Of a DNA stretch of 10,481 nucleotides, positions 8,501 to 10,481 are shown piece after piece (position 1 is the stretch's first letter; every line of letters begins with the position of its first letter). Origin of the DNA: Bacteroidota bacterium. Lineage in GTDB: Bacteria; Bacteroidota; Bacteroidia; Flavobacteriales; Flavobacteriaceae. The notes below the pieces were generated by a model that made no database searches, was not told the origin of the DNA, and saw only the letters and a program-made list of their open reading frames with translations. Location of the stretch: positions 1 through 10,481 of the forward strand of contig JAJRSY010000310.1 in NCBI GenBank assembly GCA_024278565.1, written 5' to 3'. The position numbers and the translations under genes were made by a program.

Positions 8501-8748
8501 TGGGTACCTGTTGTTGTGCCCTTTACCAATACGTTGGCGCCTGGTAGGGGAGTGCCGTCGGCATCGGTCACCGTACCGGTCACCGATGATTGCATCGTTT
8601 CGCCCAGGTTTACCGCTGTGAAATTAGTTTCCGGATTTGCCAGAGCCAGTTGTGCCCCAAAACAAATCATCATCGAAAAAAGAGCCAATCGAAGAAAAGA
8701 GCTTCTTTTTTTGGTCTTTAACGAATTGAAATCGTGTTTTTGATTCAT
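5581..8748 (-). CDS. SusC/RagA-family TonB-dependent transporter (1055 aa)
   Basis: This is an outer-membrane beta-barrel importer for oligosaccharides, driven by TonB and paired with the SusD encoded next to it. A signal peptide (1-37) has a basic start and ends ALA|NPE. Next come a carboxypeptidase-regulatory-like beta-sandwich (about 55-123, VTGTVTDADGTPLPGANV...), the TonB-box-like SusC motif LDEVIVVGY (131-139), and a plug domain (about 145-258) with IRGLGT, LFIIDGV and the hallmark GVIIVTTKSG. The 22-strand barrel follows, ending KIYTIGLSIKF with the C-terminal phenylalanine used for barrel assembly. There is no STN domain ahead of the beta-sandwich, so direct signalling to a FecR anti-sigma factor is unlikely. 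Length and domain order are normal and the reading frame is intact. The ATG at 8748 leaves a long N-terminal basic stretch (KTKKR) before the hydrophobic core, common in these proteins. It is the first gene of a two-gene operon ending at the 3819-3847 terminator. Confidence 0.97.
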   Translation of the reverse strand: MNQKHDFNSLKTKKRSSFLRLALFSMMICFGAQLALANPETNFTAVNLGETMQSSVTGTVTDADGTPLPGANVLVKGTTTGTQTDFDGNYTINVEGEATLVFSYIGFVAQEIAVNGNATINATMVEDAAALDEVIVVGYTTQTRGDITGSIASVDVNEAMKVPFVNAAEALQGRVTGVTVLTNSKPGDAPTINIRGLGTVNNTGPLFIIDGVQTTDGGIFSSINPTDIQQMNVLKDGAAAIYGARAANGVIIVTTKSGGYNMGKSQLSLDIYAGISIVANTPDLLNPQQLGEIRWEGYANDGVPNDHVQFGNGATPVVPDFLRGTGVPSVRVNPNGTNWFDEITRAAPTTNISLSLASGDENSRSYLSLGLLNRDAVLEFNGFQRANIQINNEFRAFNKKLKIGQHLNVSVSKYSGNQGAAGELAIRMNPLIPVYDEAGDFAGAYSNSNGLSVAQNPVATLNRDQNDFDKRLRIFGDVYLSYELMDGLTAKTTLAGSMMNQNTRNFIALSPEHSEPIAVNSLEATTRNNFSWTWTNTINYNKVFGEHSVNAIFGIEALRNNNREERFSQSDFFNESPDFYAVGNGFGEVGNDFTRENENTLFSVFGSVDYNFAQKYFVTATIRNDKSSRFAEGNKTGVFPSFSAGWVISNEDFYPQDALVNRLKLKGSWGQLGNQDLPVNNPTLSLFEFNLDYADYVFNPGSITSGAILGQIGNPDLKWEISETTNFGIEAGMFDNRLTTSLEVWNISTEGLIVRDNQLISTTAPDASAPFVNIGNVKNTGIDFELGFSSTTDGDFTYSINANISHYRNEVVSLINGTPRAGSDITSWAGSYTRTEEGEPMSYFFGRVIDGFDADGRWVYKDINGDGTVDDDDRTKIGSPHPDFTYGLNLNGAYKGFDVSMFFTGSQGNDIYNHNKIFTDFPLFVDNNRSTRVLDSWRPDNTDAILPALSGSLHGNEINSNSYFIEDGSYFRLKNLQIGYNFAENISGKLKMDSFRIYVQGTNLFTITGYEGLDPEILPFVPDQNSQSSPNLNMGIDRRTFPIAKIYTIGLSIKF

Positions 8749-9018
8749 AATCTTTAGTTGTTTAGTTATTCAGTTGTTTGTTTAAATAATAATTTGAGTT
8801 AACTGAAATTTCTTTTAATACCGAATGACTGTGTTAAAAAAAACTTAATAATTAATGTAATATTAGTAAAATATTATGAAATAGAAATGAATATCAGCTA
8901 ATTTATTTAAGAGTTTAGAGGTCAGTAGTTAATTACTTTAGAGGTCAGTAGCTAATTACTTATAATTTTCGTTTGATATAATTTATCCGCCCTGACCATT
9001 CTGGTTATTAAGTTATTG
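8749..9018. other. Gene-free susC upstream region
   Basis: This AT-rich stretch of 270 bases lies between the susC start and the insertion sequence. No coding frame on either strand looks real. It contains the 23-base tandem repeat annotated separately, an AT-rich inverted repeat (TAATATT 8858-8864 with AATATTA 8870-8876) and a run of eight A at 8836-8843. The susC promoter must lie here unless transcription enters from further upstream. By eye there is no TTTG anywhere on the minus strand of this region, so neither the -7 nor the -33 consensus of the phylum's housekeeping sigma factor can be placed. Confidence 0.6.
8914..8960. repeat. 23-base tandem direct repeat, candidate operator pair
   Basis: Two copies of a 23-24-base unit lie head to tail (8914-8937 and 8937-8960, sharing one base) with a single T/C difference at 8929 versus 8952. 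Each contains an imperfect dyad AGTA-N6-TACT: AGTAGTTAATTACT at 8924-8937 pairs at six of seven positions, and AGTAGCTAATTACT at 8947-8960 at five of seven. The pair ends about 165 bases upstream of the susC start. Two closely spaced dyads suggest binding of a dimeric regulator. That role is inferred and the regulator is unknown. Confidence 0.6.
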
Positions 9019-9033
9019 ACTCAAGTTACGCAA
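9019..9033 (+). repeat. Left terminal inverted repeat of the IS
   Basis: ACTCAAGTTACGCAA is exactly complementary to bases 10157-10171. The ancestral transposase stop codon (TAA, read from 9028-9026) lies inside it. Confidence 0.88.
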
Positions 9034-10130
9034 GTTCATAATCCACTTCCATTCCCCTGATCTTGTTGGGTTCCTTGTAGGCGGCCTTGACGGCTGCCAG
9101 ATATACCTTCGCCCTCATGGCAAAATGGTCAGTGCCGTGGGCCGGTCTTAGCTTCTCCAGTTTGACGTATGCCAATTATGGAATGGAATATATGGTTGGC
9201 CCGTGCCTTCAACGAGTTTGCGGGCGACCTGCCGGTCGAGGCGTTCTGCTTGATTCCCTTGTGGTATTCCTCGACACTCCACCGTTTTTTGTAGACCGTC
9301 ATGAAACCCGCCTGCCGGACAGGCAGGTCGGCACTGTCCAGGTCAAGGTCGTTGGACACCAGATACCTTTCCCCCGTGGAGCCGTCCTTGTTCGTAAAGA
9401 CCTGCCTTACCAAAAGAACCTTGATGTCAAGACCCTTTAGAAAGACCTCCACAGGGGCATCGCCGGTGACCATCTCGGTTATCCCCGTCCATTGCCCATT
9501 GTCCCTTTGTGTCCCATCGCGACAGGCCAAACGGTTGGTCTTGATCTCGAAGATGGAGAACTTGTCCTTTTTGTCGACCGACCTCATATTGTCGTTGGAG
9601 CAGAACCAACTGTCGGCCAATACGTAACGGAAAGGCAACTGGTTGTGCACTACTTGCCCGACCATCTCCCTGAACATCTCGTTCTTGGACACGGCACCCT
9701 TGCGCTTCTCCTTCTTGGTGGCCACCTCGCAATAATGCACGGGCTTGGGCACCAGCCTATAGTTTACCGGGCAGCGGACGGTGCCGGTCTCGGCCCCGCT
9801 ATGGTAAAGACAGTTCAACAGGTTAATGCCCTTGACGTTCCTGCCCTTGGAGTGGTCATAGTGATAACAGTTGTGCTCGTCCACCTTGCTGTACGGCTTC
9901 TCGATGATGGTGTCGTCGAATATCGGGCAGGCATCCTCGCTACGGTACTTCTTCACGAACGGTTTGACCGAGAGCCAAAGTTCCTTCTCGCCATGGGCGG
10001 TGCCGCAAAGGTGGCGGGTGATGCTGTCATGGGAAATGTTCTCGTCCAGTAGTGAGGAGAGCCCCGTTGCACTGGCCTGGCCGAAACTGCTCAGAAGGTA
10101 GTCCGTGTAGATGTCCTGTATATTTTCCAT
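9026..10130 (-). pseudogene. IS4/IS701-type DDE transposase, frameshifted near C-terminus
   Basis: This encodes a cut-and-paste transposase. The first frame runs from ATG 10130 to a stop at 9129 (333 aa). Catalytic landmarks are present: FDDTIIEK (D72/D73), YVLADSWF (D173) and the IS4 signature Y280-x2-R283-x3-E287-x6-K294 in YKKRWSVEEYHKGIK. After SIIG (about residue 320) the frame turns into unlikely sequence (IRQTGEAKTGPRH). The +1 frame instead continues AYVKLEKLRPAHGTDHFAMR, then a segment with AKVYLAAVKAAYKE, ending DYELA at TAA 9028-9026. This is the expected helical C-terminus, so one extra G:C pair at about 9172-9173 has shifted the frame. The intact protein would be about 367 aa. 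A seven-residue insert, LPVRQAG (269-275), lies between the last strand and the catalytic glutamate and is encoded by a palindromic element. Codon use is GC-rich compared with neighbours. Catalytic residues survive, but the missing tail and the insert suggest inactivity. Confidence 0.85.
9308..9328. repeat. 21-base palindromic insert inside the transposase gene
   Basis: CCTGCC (9311-9316) and GGCAGG (9322-9327) are perfect inverted repeats around GGACA. The in-frame 21-base segment encodes LPVRQAG. It separates SAD from FMTVYKKRW, which would otherwise read smoothly in related transposases. This resembles small dispersed GC-rich palindromes that I recall from Bacteroidota genomes, where they also appear in coding sequence. 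Its exact borders are uncertain by a few bases. Confidence 0.5.
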
Positions 10131-10156
10131 GACACAAAGTTAAGCATTGCAACCTT

Positions 10157-10171
10157 TTGCGTAACTTGAGT
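10157..10171 (-). repeat. Right terminal inverted repeat of the IS
   Basis: TTGCGTAACTTGAGT is the exact complement of the left repeat at 9019-9033. It lies 26 bases upstream of the transposase ATG at 10130, so the element has room for only a very short promoter and leader. Confidence 0.88.
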
Positions 10172-10214
10172 TAATTAAATTACCCACTATATTCGACATA
10201 GAACCTAACTTATT

Positions 10215-10230
10215 ATTCGTGCATTCGTGG
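10215..10230 (+). repeat. Short tandem repeat ATTCGTGC-ATTCGTGG with T-tract
   Basis: Two 8-base units differing only in the last base lie end to end and are followed by CTTTTTTTATTTTTTC (10231-10246). From memory, sequences of this type (read CCACGAATGCACGAAT on the other strand) recur between genes in many Bacteroidota. No stable hairpin is formed, so I do not call it a terminator. The rest of the 10172-10277 gap shows nothing else. Confidence 0.4.
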
Positions 10231-10277
10231 CTTTTTTTATTTTTTCAAATACCTCCACGGTGCTGCCTAAGAGTAGT

Positions 10278-10481
10278 TTATTCGATCACTGCATTGATTT
10301 TTGCCCACAGCTCGTTGTCAAAACTCGAAAGTCCCAATTGTTCGGTTCCTGCACTTTCGCCGCTACGAACAATGACCAGATCTTTACTCGGAACAACATA
10401 TATTTTTTGATCATTGGCACCGAGGGCGACGAACATATCGCTGGGTGCGTTGGGTATCAAAGCCCTTTGAAATACCTCTTG
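10278..10481 (-). CDS. Beta-lactamase-family serine hydrolase, C-terminal fragment (partial at window edge)
   Basis: An open frame enters from the right edge and ends at TAA 10280-10278. Its 67 visible residues include IPNAPSDMFVALGANDQKIY, then VVPSKDLVIVRSGE and a final FDNELWAKINAVIE. The pattern G-x-N/G-x-Q-x-I-Y-V-V-P-x-x-D-L-V-x-V-R is typical of the last two strands of penicillin-binding-protein/class C beta-lactamase-like hydrolases, followed by the closing helix with LW..I. The catalytic S-x-x-K and Y-x-N motifs would lie outside the window. Substrate cannot be told; members include esterases and peptidases and rarely confer antibiotic resistance. The gene runs in the same direction as susC, but the IS and a gene-free gap of about 100 bases separate them. 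A smaller reading starting at TTG 10460 is not credible because the family match continues upstream of it. Confidence 0.8.
   Translation of the reverse strand, partial: QEVFQRALIPNAPSDMFVALGANDQKIYVVPSKDLVIVRSGESAGTEQLGLSSFDNELWAKINAVIE

Larger units (their letters stand above)
9019..10171 (-). mobile_element. IS4/IS701-type insertion sequence, complete ends, decayed transposase
   Basis: The ends are perfect 15-bp inverted repeats, ACTCAAGTTACGCAA (9019-9033) and its complement (10157-10171). The repeats may extend outward as ATTR before ACTC with one mismatch. The element is about 1.15 kb, a normal size for a single-gene IS, and carries one transposase gene whose ancestral stop codon falls inside the left repeat. 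It is visibly richer in G+C than the neighbouring genes, suggesting origin in a different genome. I could not identify a convincing target-site duplication: the bases outside the repeats (ATTG left, TAAT right) do not match directly. That may reflect later rearrangement or a misjudged boundary. Confidence 0.85.

Noticed and set aside
8144..8743. Plus-strand open frames opposite the susC N-terminus (8144-8440 and 8516-8743)
   Set aside because: Both are antisense to the signal, beta-sandwich and plug coding region, with no start context or family resemblance.
8858..8876. AT-only inverted repeat TAATATT-N5-AATATTA as a terminator or operator
   Set aside because: The stem has no G:C pair, and such palindromes arise easily by chance in DNA this AT-rich. 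No adjacent T-run follows the stem directly.
9087..9627. Other plus-strand open frames in the IS (9087-9440 and 9301-9627)
   Set aside because: These are antisense shadows of the transposase with low-complexity, non-protein-like composition.
9492..10052. 186-residue open frame on the plus strand inside the IS
   Set aside because: It lies antisense to the transposase. Its open length is a by-product of the GC-rich codon use of that gene, and its translation shows no recognisable domain.
10219..10410. 63-residue plus-strand frame at the right end
   Set aside because: It is antisense to the conserved serine-hydrolase C-terminus and starts in the T-rich intergenic region.

Overview
The window looks like a chromosomal fragment of a marine Bacteroidota bacterium, probably a flavobacterium. 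It has a SusC/SusD pair, lipoproteins with Bacteroidota-style lipoboxes, AT-rich intergenic DNA, no obvious Shine-Dalgarno sequences, and a sulfatase remnant typical of loci that degrade sulfated polysaccharides. The genus is inference; nothing in the sequence fixes it.

Layout, left to right. Bases 2-118 (+) are the C-terminal end of an IS630-type transposase. It abuts bases 125-436 (+), the C-terminal stub of a sulfatase that has lost its catalytic part and carries a one-base insertion near 172. Facing it, with a 7-base gap, is a large minus-strand lipoprotein gene (444-3770) encoding many VCBS/FG-GAP calcium-loop repeats and an ASPIC/UnbV domain. A clear intrinsic terminator (3819-3847) separates it from the upstream susD-like gene (3875-5554), which follows a susC-like TonB-dependent transporter gene (5581-8748) by 26 bases. 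The 270 bases upstream of susC hold no gene. They carry a 23-base tandem repeat with an internal dyad that looks like a regulatory site. Bases 9019-10171 are a complete but decayed IS element of the IS4/IS701 type, with 15-bp perfect terminal inverted repeats. Its transposase keeps the catalytic motifs but is frameshifted near its C-terminus and has a 21-base palindromic insert. After a short gene-free stretch, the C-terminus of a beta-lactamase-family serine hydrolase (minus strand) runs off the right edge.

Functional reading: SusC and SusD would form an outer-membrane glycan uptake complex. The VCBS/ASPIC lipoprotein is probably a surface or periplasmic accessory, expressed from its own promoter or by read-through. 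The sulfatase remnant suggests that the original locus handled a sulfated polysaccharide, but this copy is inactivated. The uptake module is bracketed by two decayed insertion sequences, so it looks like a polysaccharide-utilisation locus being broken up or reshuffled. No RNA gene, CRISPR array or complete new enzymatic system is visible. The least explained items are the tandem operator-like repeat, the palindromic insert inside the transposase, and the role of the large VCBS lipoprotein.
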